NCBI GenBank assembly: GCA_038501625.1
Contig: JAZAYU010000085.1
Coordinates: 2,057,693 to 2,121,692, forward strand
Direction of reading: 5' to 3'
Origin: Corbicula japonica
Lineage: Eukaryota; Mollusca; Bivalvia; Venerida; Cyrenidae
DNA: 64,000 bases
The stretch's first letter is position 1. Every line of letters starts with the position of its first letter. Below are positions 1-12,057 of this stretch, in pieces. The position numbers and the translations under genes are program-made. The notes below the pieces were generated by a model. It searched no databases and had not been told where the DNA came from. It saw nothing but the letters and a program-made list of their open reading frames with translations.

Positions 1-107
1 AACCCGGTGCTAGGCTGCATGGGAAGTATTAAGTGTTTTTTAATCCACGAACAGGCTCAATTAAACCGATCCTGAAGATTTTGTCGTATTCAGTGATTTT
101 TAAAGTT
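1..107 (-). repeat. Family G dispersed repeat, partial copy at the window edge
   Basis: Read on the minus strand this matches the G repeats at 7155, 8772 and 18287: the CACTGAAT-ACGACAAA core, then a GGCTC..GAACAGGCTC stretch and the CCTAGC..CGGGTT end. It is cut by the window edge, so its full length is not seen. Confidence 0.6.
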
Positions 108-555
108 CTATTTTCGTCTTTCTATTAAAATATTGTTTCGTTATCGTGGTAATTCGGCAAAAGATATTATAATCATATGGTTCAGTAAATGCCACAATTT
201 GCTCTCTGTGTGCGTGCGCGCGTGCGTGTGTATGTGTATCCGTTTTCTGTGTGCTTTGTCATAGGCTGACATAGTTTGTCTGTAATACTGATAGATCGTG
301 AAATTTGGAAGTAGCAAGAAGATTTACAGTATAAAACTTAAAGTTCTAAAACAAGAGAATATATTCGTTAAGGGTTAAGTAACACTTATACTTAATGATA
401 TTAACGTTGCATTGATATTATTGTTTTGATAAAATTCACATACTGTTAATGTCTTAAAAACAATTATAAATGAATCAAGATAGACAAACTCCAAATTATT
501 CACTAAACAGATACCATAATCAGATTTAATTTAATTATTGAACGGAATAAATTAG

Positions 556-637
556 TTGAAGCTTGTAGAAAAGATACAAGATGGAGACATGATAATAAAT
601 CCCTTCCTTTTATGCTTAAAAGCTGGTACACAAGAAG
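556..637 (+). CDS. Candidate internal exon of an unidentified host gene
   Basis: An open 82-base segment lies between an acceptor-like TTAG and a near-consensus donor (GAAG followed by GTAAGG). It reads 27 codons plus one base and includes the residues DGDMIINPFLLCLKAG. Splicing to the segment at 3631 keeps the frame (phase 1 to phase 1). I do not recognise the protein family. The acceptor has only a weak pyrimidine tract, and any earlier exons would be left of the window. An exon this short can arise by chance, so this is a candidate only. Confidence 0.35.
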
Positions 638-2048
638 GTAAGGAAATACATTTATTTAGTAAATACATGTATATATATTGGTTAAAATTGGTGCTTATTA
701 TTTTTAACTGCCCATAAACATATTAGTGATGTCACAGATCTTTGAGTTAAGGCTACAAGAACGCTTCTTTTCTTATTTCTTTTAAAGAAATATGTGAAAA
801 TGTGATAATTTAGATTAAATTAACATGAGCCTTTTGAATGCATTTCTGATATTTATTTGTAATATTTATTTTTAATCTTGTTTGCTTACATTTATTTTTA
901 TACTAATGAACGTTTATATTAAAAGCTATTAAAAGAGCTTGCAATTTACTGATTCATGCACATGATAAATCATAGAAAATGTAAGGCAATTACTCGTTCT
1001 TAGTCCTTTTTAAATATGGCATTTTAAATGCGAAACAAAATAATAAATATTTTAATGGAATAACTGCGTCACAGGTTAGTCTTTATGTACGATATATAGT
1101 ACACTTTAAGCTAGAAATGTTAAAATGTTATATATGTTATAACATATTATTCAAAGACAAAAGTCTAAGTGAAATACAACAAGCGCAACAACGAACTGAA
1201 AACCGATGTTTCCAGATTACCTATCACGGAATAATAGCAAGACGTAAAGACAAGGCCAGTTCCGTAATCGACACAATTACGAGGATTTTCTCACAATTAT
1301 GTCACAACTAATTCCAAGGTTTTTCCTGTATAAATACTCAAAACAGATGATCAATAATATTAAAACACCATCTATAAATCACAATCGTAAATGGTGAAAC
1401 GATTCAGTTACTCAAAGCGTTTTTTTATCGTTGGTTGGTTGGACAGAAAAGATCAGAGACAAAGTTATGTTGCAATATAGAATTGCAAGCTGTTTGGTGA
1501 GCATGGAGATGAGAGAAATAGTAATCCTGGTGTGATAGTAAATGCTGCATGTGACCAGGATTAATCGAAGATTGGGGGCAATTTACCGGAGACAGTGAAG
1601 TAGAGGCTGTCCGAAAGTAGTCTACAAATACAATGTAACGTAAATTCACGGGAATAGAAAAATCCTTTTTTGTTATAGATTTAAAGGGTCAATCTCCTTT
1701 GTTTTGACGTTAGCTGCCTAAGATGGCTTTTGGTCTAGATTTTCCACCAGTGTTAACCATAATACAGGGGGAATCAAATAAACTATTTCGATCGGAGGCA
1801 AATGTACCAGAGATACATCTAGCGGAGTGTTCTATACCATTTCCTTAACACTTTATTGATGTAGATCTGAGGTGTTGAGAAGCTGAACAAAACAAATCGG
1901 TATTCAAATAGACTGTTAAAGTCAATAATGATCTTTTAAAAGGTTTCTGTTTTTAACATTTTTAACTCCTCGAAACTTCTCCTGGCTTCAGTCAAATTTT
2001 AAATTAGTTCGTATTCAACTTTGGTAACAATAATCATATAAAGGATAT

Positions 2049-2410
2049 TTGTTTGTACCAGTGAAAGATGGAAATATATTTCACCGAGTGAGCTACGGAA
2101 TTCGTGTTTTCACGAGTGGCGAAGCGTATTTTCACGAGTTAAATATATTTCTATCTTTCACTGGTAAAAGCAGATTTTCTTTCTATTTTATGCTTGTAGT
2201 GCAAAATTTGCATAAATTTGACAGAAAAGTTGCAAGAAATGGCGCCAAATCCGCTTCTTTATTACGTGACGTCATGACGTCAAATATACAAATTTTAGCC
2301 CGTTTTCAAAACGTTCTCATTTGATACGTTAATAAGTGTTTGGGTACCAACGTGAAAAAAATCAGTGAAAATAAAAATGATATTCCACTGTTTGAAAACA
2401 GTGAAATACC
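2049..2410. mobile_element. MITE-like element made of palindromes
   Basis: It opens with a hairpin of 26-base arms (2056-2081 against 2141-2166; arms begin TACCAGTGAAAGAT). A doubled TGACGTCA follows at 2267-2282, then a second hairpin, CACTGTTT-ga-AAACAGTG, at 2386-2403. Repeated palindromes without coding content fit a non-autonomous element. The outer ends and any target duplication are not resolved. The open frame from 2049 to 2324 runs through the hairpin arms and is not a gene. Confidence 0.5.
2267..2282. promoter_or_regulatory. Two abutting CRE palindromes (TGACGTCA twice)
   Basis: TGACGTCATGACGTCA is exactly two consensus CREB/ATF sites head to tail inside the MITE-like element. The motif is seen directly. 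Any regulatory use is inference. Confidence 0.45.
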
Positions 2411-2542
2411 ACTTTTATTATACCGGGAAAATTCTATAATTCACTGAAAAGCATAAAATAAATTTTAATGTCAAATGTTCTGAGATTTCTAGCGGTGTGT
2501 TGTTTATGATTACCGAATCATACATAGAAGTATTTTTTTGTA

Positions 2543-2568
2543 GGGGGGGGGGGGGGGGGGCGGGGGAG
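2543..2568 (+). repeat. Poly-G tract
   Basis: Eighteen consecutive G, then C and GGGGG. It could form a quadruplex. Similar tracts occur at 11882, 15859 and 39598. Confidence 0.85.
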
Positions 2569-3630
2569 GTTAACAAGAAAACAATGTGTATTCAGATAGA
2601 CTTTTTAAAGTTAATATGATCTAATAAAAATTAAACATATATCTATTCTAACATTTTTCTAAACTCCTCGAAACGTCATATATACATATAATATTTAGTT
2701 TTTGTTCGTCTTTGGAATAGATGAAAAAGGCCACCGAACACGACAAATATGAAAATATTGCAGTAATACGATTAAGCAATTGTAATCCCCTTTAAGTTGT
2801 GGCGCATATAAAAAAAATAAATTTCTGTAGCCTATTTACATATCTTCATGTCCATCTACACTACGTGGTATTATAAATTCATTCATTTCAATTCAAAATC
2901 AAAATGATATGTTTAAAAGATAACATATCTGTCTTGAACTCAATGTGTCTTCTTTTCTTCGTTAAAAAAAACATTTCCTATACAGGGATTCCAAATAATG
3001 ATAATTTATTTAAGAGAAAGAAGTAACAAGAAAAGTATAACACACACGTGTTATATGTGGACGACATTCATGCTAATGATGTAATGTCCCTGAGCCAATT
3101 TGTGGTTGGATCCATCTGATTGTAGATATGAAGTGAATAGTTGTTTGACCTATGATATGAAATAGAGACCAAGTATAAGTAGTAATATAAGTGGTAAATT
3201 TTATTGAATATCACATATGACTGGCAATGATGTGATTATGATATCTTGAAGAATATCAGCATGGATGAAAGATCCCTGGGTAAAGGGAAGTGGAATAGTA
3301 AATAAGTAAATATACTTAAGGACAATGAAAACGGACGGTGGGGATAATTGCATTTTGACAAGGAAAATATATATATTATTAACATTTTTCACAGTTTCAT
3401 AATACCGAATGCATTGCAGTAATTTAGATACCAAAATTATGAAAATTTATTTATAATAAAAAGTTATTGCGTAATGAAAACTGTACCCCGAAAATAAAAG
3501 AAACACTTTTTGCTAAATGTGACAATGAATTGGTTCAATCTGTTTCCTGTTGTTCATTGTCATTAAGTATATTTTATCAAATGTTGAAATTAACTGTATT
3601 GTTTTTGTTGTTGTTGTAATTGTTTTTCAG

Positions 3631-3686
3631 ATGCAAGGCAGGTATTGAAGCTGGGGACGAGAAGGACATTATTATTAATTGATTAG
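3631..3686 (+). CDS. Candidate terminal exon of an unidentified host gene
   Basis: A T-rich tract ending in TTTTTCAG precedes this segment. In the frame inherited from the exon ending at 637 it reads 17 further codons (including RQVLKLGTRRTLLLID) to TAG at 3684. An AATAAA lies 85 bases beyond the stop, which fits a last exon. Another frame is also open (CKAGIEAGDEKDIIIN to TGA), so the phase match is supportive but not decisive. The family is not recognised. Confidence 0.35.
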
Positions 3687-3770
3687 GGCAAATGGTTCCA
3701 AATTTATAGTACCATAATTCACAAGAGAAAATCTATGTAGGTGCAGCAAAATTACTATTCTGCCATGCAA

Positions 3771-3776
3771 AATAAA
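3771..3776 (+). promoter_or_regulatory. Possible polyadenylation signal AATAAA
   Basis: A canonical hexamer 85 bases after the stop of the candidate exon at 3631. AATAAA is frequent by chance in AT-rich DNA, so it depends on that exon call. Confidence 0.3.
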
Positions 3777-4960
3777 ATGTCTACAGCTAAACGATTGACT
3801 AAATTTTCTATACCTAAAGCGGAATGTAAGAGGCTCGAATAGGGTCTGGATTTCCTTCTGTAGCTCCTTTTACTGCAACAAAATATCAACTGAATTTGCA
3901 TGTCCACTTTTTTTTTTAATTTTTTGCTTTGTCAATAATAAAATACAGCCGACCACATACACTTATCCACTTTTTGAACTTATGTTCATTTGGTTTTGGT
4001 TTTGGAAAGGGTATAAAGATACATCTTTCATGCCATCTTTGTCTGTATACCTCGAGTCACCTTTACAAACACCATAGCAACATTGTTGTGTCTTACTAAA
4101 CTTTTTTTTTTTTAAAGATTTTGGTTTCAGATCCATGCCTCAACACAAGCTAATTTATAGTAAACTGAATGCAAGTCATACAAAATTTGTACCGCTAGCA
4201 AGGTTTCTAAGGCCAATTCTTATCAGTGAAACTATTTTTAGCATATTGGCTACCTGTGAATCCTTCCTATACAATATTAACATGCGAAGGGAGATCAATC
4301 AAACATAACTTCCGTTATTGAAAGGGATGCTCATAAAGTTCTTCTACCCCGTCAAAATCACTTAACAATTTCACTTTAAAAACTAAGGTTTCTACCCATA
4401 AAAACGTTCATAGCAATGCATTTTATTTCTAAAACAATAATTTTGAATGCATAAGTAACAAAAATCACGTATTTACCAAAACAACATCTTTTCTGAACTT
4501 TTTTAGTAACCCTCTTATCTCTTTTGGGTCAAACTAGATGTACGTATTAAACATCATCTATTAATAGTTAAATAATTAATATAATACATGACCCATAATT
4601 CGTCCAGAAAATAAAACCTTCAACTCTTTATGGCATTTTGGCGTTATTAAATTTCTATCTTTATCGACAACCTTCGTGCTGTTTCAAACTGATTATCCTT
4701 TAAAGACAGAAATTAACAGATTTTAATCTTTCAATTTCGCCGTTTAAGAATTTAAGCTGTTTCGTTTTATTAATTAAAAACCTTTGAATCACAAAAACCG
4801 TTTGTTCTTGTTCAAAAAGAACAATCAGTTTGTTTTAATCAAAGGACCGCTTAGTGTTCAGAGAACAGAGAGATATCACGATTTTATTTATGCAACGAAA
4901 GACTTGCATACGATTTTTTCGCTCAGTACGTGTTTCTTTTATTTCTGCCATCATGTTCTT
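3777..4960. other. Gene-free AT-rich stretch
   Basis: No exon, RNA gene or clear repeat was seen here. The open frame at 4784-4990 has no recognisable domain and runs into a foldback repeat. Confidence 0.5.
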
Positions 4961-5026
4961 AGTCGCCATTTTAGCCAATCAGATGCTTGAGATTTGAGAC
5001 TGGTTTCCAATCTCAGCTTTATAACC
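4961..5026. repeat. Half copy of foldback family FB
   Basis: One arm only of the FB palindrome: GTCGCCATTTTAGCCAATCA through CTTTATAACC. The other arm is missing. Confidence 0.7.
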
Positions 5027-5111
5027 TTCAACCATGGTGTAAGTAGGCAATGAGCACTCATCTATTTTTCTTGACATTGCCATTAGTTTTTTATGTTTTA
5101 TTCGTTTGTGG

Positions 5112-5370
5112 ACCTTTGCATGCAACATTCTCAAGTTGATGGTTAGGATGAAGCTTATTTACCAAAATAATTTGTGCTTTATGGTTTATAGAAGAACCTG
5201 TTTGTGCAAGTGTGAGGTTGGTGCACCCTAGAACCAGGTAGAAGTTCCAGTGTTCTGACTGTTCCAAGGCGGTAAAAGCTTTGGTAATCGTTTTTGTTTA
5301 TAGTTTGAAGAATCTTATTTGATCATTTTATAAACTCATGCTCTCTTTTCCTTTATGTTTCTGGGTTGAA
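5112..5370 (+). repeat. Family H dispersed repeat
   Basis: It shares the order of blocks seen at 44333 and 51383: a GTTGAT block, GAACCTG, GGTTGGTGCACC, AGAACC, then GTTCCAAGGCGGTAA and a CTCTTTTCC..TTA tail. It stops where the FB palindrome at 5373 begins. Confidence 0.55.
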
Positions 5371-5372
5371 GG

Positions 5373-5500
5373 TTATAAAACTGAGCATGGAAACCAGTCT
5401 CAAATCTCAAGCATCTGATAGGCTGAAATGGCGACTGGTCGCCATTTCAGCCAATCAGATGCTTGAGATTTGAGACTGGTTTCCATGCTCAGTTTTATAA
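5373..5500. mobile_element. Foldback MITE, family FB, full copy
   Basis: A 128-base palindrome with arms from TTATAAAACTGAGCATGG to its complement, centred on GGCGACTGGTCGCC. The arms differ at about one position. The copy at 36857-36984 has the same 128-base length and ends, which fixes the unit. It has no coding capacity; it is a foldback-type non-autonomous element or extreme MITE. Confidence 0.8.
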
Positions 5501-5511
5501 CATTGGGCACT

Positions 5512-7154
5512 GGTCTGTGTGGTGAGACTGTGTTTTTATGAGTGTGGCTATTGATGATGCATTTTTTCACATTTTTTATTAATCCTCAAATCAGAGACGA
5601 TTCAACAATTTTATGCACCGTTCTTTGTCTATTATAATTTATATTTCAATATCGTTTTGCTGTTCTAAGGAAAAAATAAAACGAAGACCATTTACTAGAC
5701 AATAAAGGCAATGTACACATGTAATATGTTAAACTGATTCAACTTCCTAAATGTGTAAGATAAGTATCATAAACTATTGTATCATGCAGTTAAATACATG
5801 CAACAAATTATGCTCTGTTTTAATATAACATAAGATTTCAAAACTAACGTTCTATTTGGGGCTTTGCTCTTTCCTACCTTAAGCTTATTTTAGACTGACA
5901 GCAATGCACCATTAACAACAATTAAAACATCTCACTTATATGCTGATGCATGTTATAAATGACGTAGTAATATTTTTCCCTCTTGTGTAATTGGACGTGT
6001 TCTCATCATCGAGACAATTTACATTCACTATCAATTTATATAAAAGCAGTGATCAAGGAAATAACCTATTCTATTTCAGGTCATTATCAGATTCGTTAAA
6101 ACATTAAACTTAACTTCATACGACAAAAGCGCCCACGATGTTAGATAAGAAAATTGCATTTAGTGAAAAGATCGAATGTCATAAAGATGATTCGGGATAA
6201 ACCTCTTACATTTAAAATTTGTCTGTGCAATGAAAATGGTACAATAAAACCAAAGTACAGTTCAGAATTCCAAACCATACTTTGAAGAAAATAATCTTGA
6301 ATTTGTTTCTAGAATGTTATTTGAAATTTATAACAACGTTACATTCACTGACCGTTGAAAGGCAGAAGCCCTTCGGGCACTCCTTTTCGTTTATTATTTG
6401 TAGTGTTTTCGTTTAGCACTTACTATTCATGTATTTTGAACTTAAAGCTCTCTACTTGTGCACATTGACGGTATTGGGACACTTTTTCATGTGTGTGACA
6501 ATTCCTGATAGGTGTATTTAACCCAGGGATAATCTTTGCAATCGTAACAGATTTGTCCGATGACGATAAAATGGATGTTAACGTTGTACGAAAGTAACAC
6601 CCCTATTTCCATTCCAAGAAAAGTTAAATATGCATATCACGAATTGTCACACAGAAAACACAGCCTCTCCCCGCAGCCAAATCGTAGAGAGGAACAGAGA
6701 GAGTGAGTTTGTAAAATGGTCAATTTCAAATCCAACATTAAGAAAAAAACAAAGTACGCTGATCAATATTATTTTTAGAATCATTAGTTCTTATATGAGG
6801 AAGAATTTCTTTGATTTGATTAGACAGTCTAAGGAGCTACATTAATTACAGAACGAAAATTTGTGGAAGGATTTTTAAGATTCTTATAAGGTTTTAAAAG
6901 TTGAACTATTTAACGATCAACGCTCTAATTTATCAAACTTAACCTTCTGAATTAGTGTAAGAATTGCCGAAAGGGCATTGTAACATTTTAGATGACGTAC
7001 TTGTGTTGCTATCTAGCATAGAGTGAAATAGATTGTTCAATACACAAAAACCCCAGACGCTAAATATGTGTCTCTTTACCGGACTAAGCAAAAGGACACA
7101 AAGGGACACCAGTTTAATATAGATTCTGTATAATCGTTTAAATAGATTACAAGG
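5512..7154. other. Gene-free stretch with one family H fragment
   Basis: A TATATAAAAG box-like sequence lies near 6037 without a recognisable transcript behind it. The segment 6627-6760 resembles the distal part of family H on the minus strand (TATGCATATCAC..GAATTGTCACAC..ACAGCCTC). Nothing else is supported. Confidence 0.45.
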
Positions 7155-7310
7155 GAGCATTAAAAGCCACTGAACACGACAAATGAATATATATGAATGC
7201 TCGGTTTGGCTTAGCTATTCACGGGAAGTAATAGACATACATATTTCTTCCAACGCCGCCTAGCCACAGGTTGAGGGCAACTCAATATTTACACATGTGA
7301 ACAGTACTTA
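7155..7310 (+). repeat. Family G dispersed repeat
   Basis: It begins AAGCCACTGAACACGACAAA and continues through GCTCGGTTTGGCTTAGC, GGGAAGTAATA..TTTCTTCC, GCCGCCTAGCC and AACTCAATATT. The block order matches the other G copies. Confidence 0.65.
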
Positions 7311-8098
7311 TTTCGATCCATCCCGTGGATATAACCACGAAAATGGAACATTCAGTTCGGTTCAAAGTAGTGTTATAATCTTTATTCAGTTAATAATTGT
7401 TTCTTAAATAGATATCGTTACTAGTATCCGCATAATCAATGGCAGATATTTCCTATACTAACTTATGGGAAATATAGTATTCTAGGGAAATTTGTGAACT
7501 TGGCAATCAGTCCATAAATCTGGGTTATAGAAGCAAACAAGAAAATGTTGACGTTGATTACTGCCTTTATTGTGCCGCTTTTGGCTGTTTAAACATGCAT
7601 CCATAAGTGACACTGATCAAGACCCGCTGATGCGCCAACATCATGTTCTCACTATTTAATGAGGATTTGTTTAAAACATATATTTATTTAATGTCGTAAT
7701 ATGTTCTAACAAAGGAATACAGTGGAAGCAAATCTTGTGAAAGATACGTATTACTATTACAAATGTAACTACCATTTGAGAGAAACCAGCTAAAGCATAG
7801 TGCGAAAGAGTATCATGATTTAAGCCGACATTATACAATTACTGTTCGCACGATGATATCAACGATTTATTTTACAATAAGTGGATATAGTTCCCTTGAA
7901 ATGAATCTTCTAGTAGATCTTTTATACAAAACTTAATTAAGGACGATTTCCGTAAACTCTGATTTCTCAACGTTATGAATTTTATGTGCTCACCGTGAAG
8001 TCGGAAAAACCGTTATTGTCTTTAATTACCTTTCACAAAAAGCTGCTATAACTTGAAATCAAATCGGTAAACTCGGTAGATCGAACGCTGTGTGAACG

Positions 8099-8325
8099 GC
8101 GGCGGTAGTCCAGTGGTAGAGCGCTCGCGCTCGCTTAGGGATCGAGGGGTCCAGGGTTCGAGCCCTGTCCGGCCGCTTATTTCCTTGAGCAAGAAGTTAA
8201 GCCTTCATTGCTTCTCTCCACCCTGGTGTATAAATGGGTACCTGTAAGGTATATAAGCCAATTTTCCGTGCCTGCCTTCGGCGCCGACGGTTAACGGGCG
8301 ACGTATATATCCAGAGATCAAGGGG
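8099..8325 (+). mobile_element. SINE with a tRNA-Pro(AGG)-like head
   Basis: The first ~79 bases (8099-8177) fold as a tRNA: a seven-pair acceptor stem with one mismatch, an A-box-like TAGTCCAGTGGTAGA, an anticodon arm with loop CTTAGGG as in tRNA-Pro(AGG), and B box GGTTCGAGCCC. It is followed directly by a non-tRNA body (TTCTCTCCACC..GTGTATAAATGGGTACC), which is the composition of a SINE. The body resembles those of molluscan SINEs of the V-SINE/MESC kind, recalled but not checked. The 3' end is approximate. Confidence 0.7.
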
Positions 8326-8771
8326 TAAAAATGTGATGTCGGGTGAATATATTCTAATATACATGTAGATGCCAGACTATAAACTCATACCTTTAACTGA
8401 TCCAAGACTCGTTGACAAGATTTCTAAATTGAAAGTTATATTGGTCTAAATGTTTTCCAATCGAGGTAGGAAGGTAGAAGGAAGGGTTGACCTGACCAAA
8501 ATATAAATACTGCCTTTTATTTTCTAAAATTTATGCATCAAATTGGGTAATTTAAAACTGCAGTAGTATATTTGAATTAAATCAGAAACAAAATGTTTTT
8601 CTTAATGTGTGGTACCGATATCCGTATAGAAAGTTAACTCTTAATTTGTTTATTGAAATGATTAACAATTTTATAAGCTCAAGAAGAGAAAATAAGCTAA
8701 GAAAAATACCCCCTTTAGATGGGTCATCATCGTCTGAAACCGAAAATGTACAATCTTAAAATTGGCGACAA

Positions 8772-8915
8772 GGGATCGTTGAAAGCCACTGAACATGGCA
8801 AATATCGTTTTAACTAAGCCTGTTTATGGGCAGTAATATAATGCATATTACTACCCGCGCCACCTAGCCCAGGGTTGAGCGCTACTCAATATTCACACAT
8901 AATGTGAATTATGCT
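8772..8915 (+). repeat. Family G dispersed repeat
   Basis: Well-preserved copy: AAGCCACTGAACATGGCAAAT, AAGCCTGTTTATGGGCAGTAATAT, ATATTACTACCCGCGCCACC, TAGCCCAGGGTTGAGCGC, ACTCAATATTCACAC. GGGCAGTAATAT and ATATTACTACCC form a 12-base stem with one mismatch. Confidence 0.7.
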
Positions 8916-10742
8916 CAACGATATTCAAATGGCGTTAAGGATAAAAGCACTGATCAAACGTATGTGGAGACATTTTACAGCCGCCACACGGCACAAACAA
9001 ACGAAACTGTGATATTTTAAAGCTAGGAAAGGGAACTTTGATTGATACTAAGCACGTAAAATCGATTTTTTAAATTACGTGTTTATATTTATACTCGAAT
9101 TGGCTTTTGAGAACTCTAAGGCACTTTTCGTTTGTTCATTAAATACTATATGACAACGAACATTTAGTTAATGGCAAAACTTAGAAGAATGTTCTAGTCT
9201 AACAGTCGTTTGCTAGAAAACGGATGTGACTTACATTAACCATTTATTACACTACATTTATTTGCCATTATGTCATAGCAGGAAATAAAGATGTGTTTTC
9301 ATTAACTAAATAAACACACATTAACTGAAGACTGTTATTGTTTTAAACTTAATTATTTTAGTTTAAGACGTGTTTCTGTTAACATTAATATATGGTTTCC
9401 TTTAAAATCGTTTTGTTATTCAATATTGTCCGTTAAGATGTTTTGATAACGCTCATGCCATTAGATGCAGTGTATTGCATTCTTTGAACAAGGGTCATAA
9501 GGCGCTTCTAAGAATGACAATAAATGACGTGTCCGGAAAACTTCCGATGGAACTAGTCTATTGCACAGTATTCTGTCTGCAGCAAGTTTCACGTTACAAA
9601 ACATTTATTATTTAAAAACACTGTAAGTGACTCTAAAAGTATATACCTGAACTTGTTATATCACAAATACCTGACACAAAGTTTAGCATTCATATTTCTT
9701 CCGCGTTTATAGAAGTTAGCAAATATAATTATTTAAAATTGGTACTGTTTTTTGAGTTGCACTCAATTTCGGAAATTGGAGCCAGAGGTAATTTGCATTT
9801 CAACTGCTCTATATAGGCTTCGGCAAATTCTTGTCTGCAATATTTTAAATTCTAAGCAATTTCGTAGCATTTGAAATATATTTTAAGACGTTACGTTGTT
9901 CAATATAATTTTATTCTAATCGTTGTTTTTAACATTTATTTAATATTATGTGTAATTTAACTTTTCTTTTTTAATAAATCTACACGCTATCTCTACTCCA
10001 GACTAACGTAGTATGCTCTAAATAAATAAATGTGGGTCTTTTAAAATAGTTGTTTTAAAAATGTTTCACTTCAAACTTGGAAAAGCGAAAATAAACAATA
10101 CTCAGGTTATATTTAATTGAAGTTCATTCTTTTTTGTTTCAAAGTGTCATTGCATTGAAAGCTTATTCCCGTATTCTGAATCAAACATCACATATTCAGG
10201 ACAGCAGGACTGTCCACGTCTGCTTTTACAATGCAATACATTGACATCTCATGGTCCAATTTTGAGGAACAATTTGCTATTCGTCTTTATGTACTTGAAT
10301 GAGTTGTGGAAACATATTTCGGCGACTGTTTTTGTTGTGTAATAATGTTTACTGGTTTCTCTCAGACAATTTATAACCATTTTTGTGACTTCTGTTTTTT
10401 TTATTGGGCAACTTCACTTAATATTGCATGACAAAAATAGAACTTAAACTAAGATTGTGTAATCAGATTGTATTAAGAATCACCTTTATAAATACATTTA
10501 ATATTGACGCGACGTATTTGAAACAAATGTGAAGATTTATTTTTAATTGACCGTCGGCATATCTGTCATAATGGAACTTTATAGTGAGAAGCGGCTGGCG
10601 GAAAACCTTACCAATCGGGAATAGTTTTGTTTAAAAATGGAACACATATACTTAACAAAAAAACTGCTACGAAATAACATGGGAAATTTTCGTAACGTAA
10701 CTGGCGACAGTTAATGCAAATATCTAGAGAAAGTTGATCGCC
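8916..10742. other. Gene-free AT-rich stretch
   Basis: No reading frame or RNA gene is supported. An octamer ATTTGCAT lies about 20 bases before TATATA near 9800-9825, but I see no transcript that it would serve. Confidence 0.5.
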
Positions 10743-11185
10743 AATATCAGGGTGGCTATACCACTTGACTTTTTGGATGTCGCGCACACACAAAATTACT
10801 TTTGCATCAAATAGGTTTTTGATTCTTTCTCAGAAATTCTGGACTGATGTCGATCAGATAAAGAGCACCGTACTCGTGTTAAAAAGCATTTTCATCGACA
10901 TTTAAACTCCATTAACAATCGGATACCGTTTTCTAAAACATCCAGAGACAAATTCACACTTTCAAAGAAAATTTGTCTAAGAATGTTTGAGAAAATGGCA
11001 GTCGATTGACAATGGGGGTTAAATGTAGATGAAAATGCTTTTTAATAGGAGTACGGTGCTCTTTATCTGATTGAAATCGGTCCAAATATTACTGAGAAAT
11101 AAGCAAACACCTACCCGAAGCGAGTGATTTTGTGTGTGCACGATCGAGAGATCAAAAAAGTCACGTGGTATAGCCATCCTGAATA
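10743..11185. repeat. Inverted repeat with ~180-base arms
   Basis: The left arm (10743-10922) contains GGTGGCTATACCAC, the CACACACAAAAT block and GATAAAGAGCACCGTACTC. The right arm (10999-11185) carries the same blocks in reverse complement and order. About 75 bases separate them. The arms have visibly diverged, so this is an old foldback element or inverted duplication. The minus-strand frames here are by-products. Confidence 0.65.
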
Positions 11186-11881
11186 TTCTTATTTTGAGTT
11201 GACGGCAAAGTATCTGCCGATTAAAACAACAAAATTTCACAAAAATCATTACTGTACGCTGTTGTTAATTAATTGATGTTTGTTCTTTCTGTAATGAAAC
11301 GTGGGTTGGGGCTTATTTGCAGTAAGGAAATTTAAGTAACAATATCTTATTTCTTTGCATAGTTGACTTTAATCAATGTGTTTTTCCTTTTGACACGTTA
11401 TTAACTTATATATTGGACAGTCAAATAATCAGACTGAGTATGAGACTCTTATGTTAAATGTTGGGTCTCATCATCATTTAGGAAAGAGGAGATAGCCTTG
11501 GTGTTGTTTTTTTTTTTTAAAAGGCAGTCTCTTTTTTTGTTAAGTATCTATGGAAATAAGACTCTTTTATTTCATTAAGTAATATCGCATGACAAAAAAA
11601 GCAAGATGACGTTATTAAATTGGTTTTTAAATTGACAACATTGAAAATGTTCACAGATTTTAATCAGTATTCGGTCTCATGCCCTTTTATTTTGTTTCTC
11701 AGAATTCCTTGCTCGCGAGAAGTCAATAGCCGTCAGTTATTTTCTGAAAGATCATGCCACGTGTCAGCAGCTTTTATTCACACAAGCGAATTTAATTTTG
11801 GACGTTAGTATCAACTCGATAGTTTTATAATAAAAAAATCCGAAAAGGACGTAATTATAGAGTGTGTTTTATAAACAATTT
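11186..11881. other. Gene-free stretch
   Basis: Nothing beyond homopolymer T/A runs is seen. The frame at 11620-11808 has no recognisable domain. Confidence 0.45.
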
Positions 11882-11910
11882 GGGGGGGGGGGGGGGTGGG
11901 GGGGGGGGGG
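11882..11910 (+). repeat. Poly-G tract interrupted by one T
   Basis: Two long G runs separated by a single T, directly before the Helitron-like element. Confidence 0.85.
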
Positions 11911-12057
11911 CGTTCGTTCGAAAAAGTACCTTCGGACAGCTGACGTCAATTCTTGAAATGACGTCGTAAACTTTAGCAGACAGCATTTTTAGCTCGACTA
12001 TTCGAAGAATAGGAGAGCTATCCTACTCACCCCGGTGTCGGCGTCCCCGTCGGCGTC

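Larger units (their letters stand above)
638..3630 (+). other. Possible intron holding dispersed repeats
   Basis: If the candidate exons are real, this is the intron between them. It contains a palindromic MITE-like element (2049-2410), a poly-G tract, a fragment of family G near 2726-2770 and otherwise AT-rich sequence with no convincing reading frame. Confidence 0.3.

Noticed and set aside
8099..8177. Functional tRNA-Pro gene
   Set aside because: The cloverleaf is plausible, but it runs straight into a SINE-type body and has an acceptor mismatch. A SINE explains the whole unit.
9800..9825. Octamer plus TATA as a snRNA or histone promoter
   Set aside because: No snRNA or histone sequence follows; motifs of this size occur by chance in AT-rich DNA.
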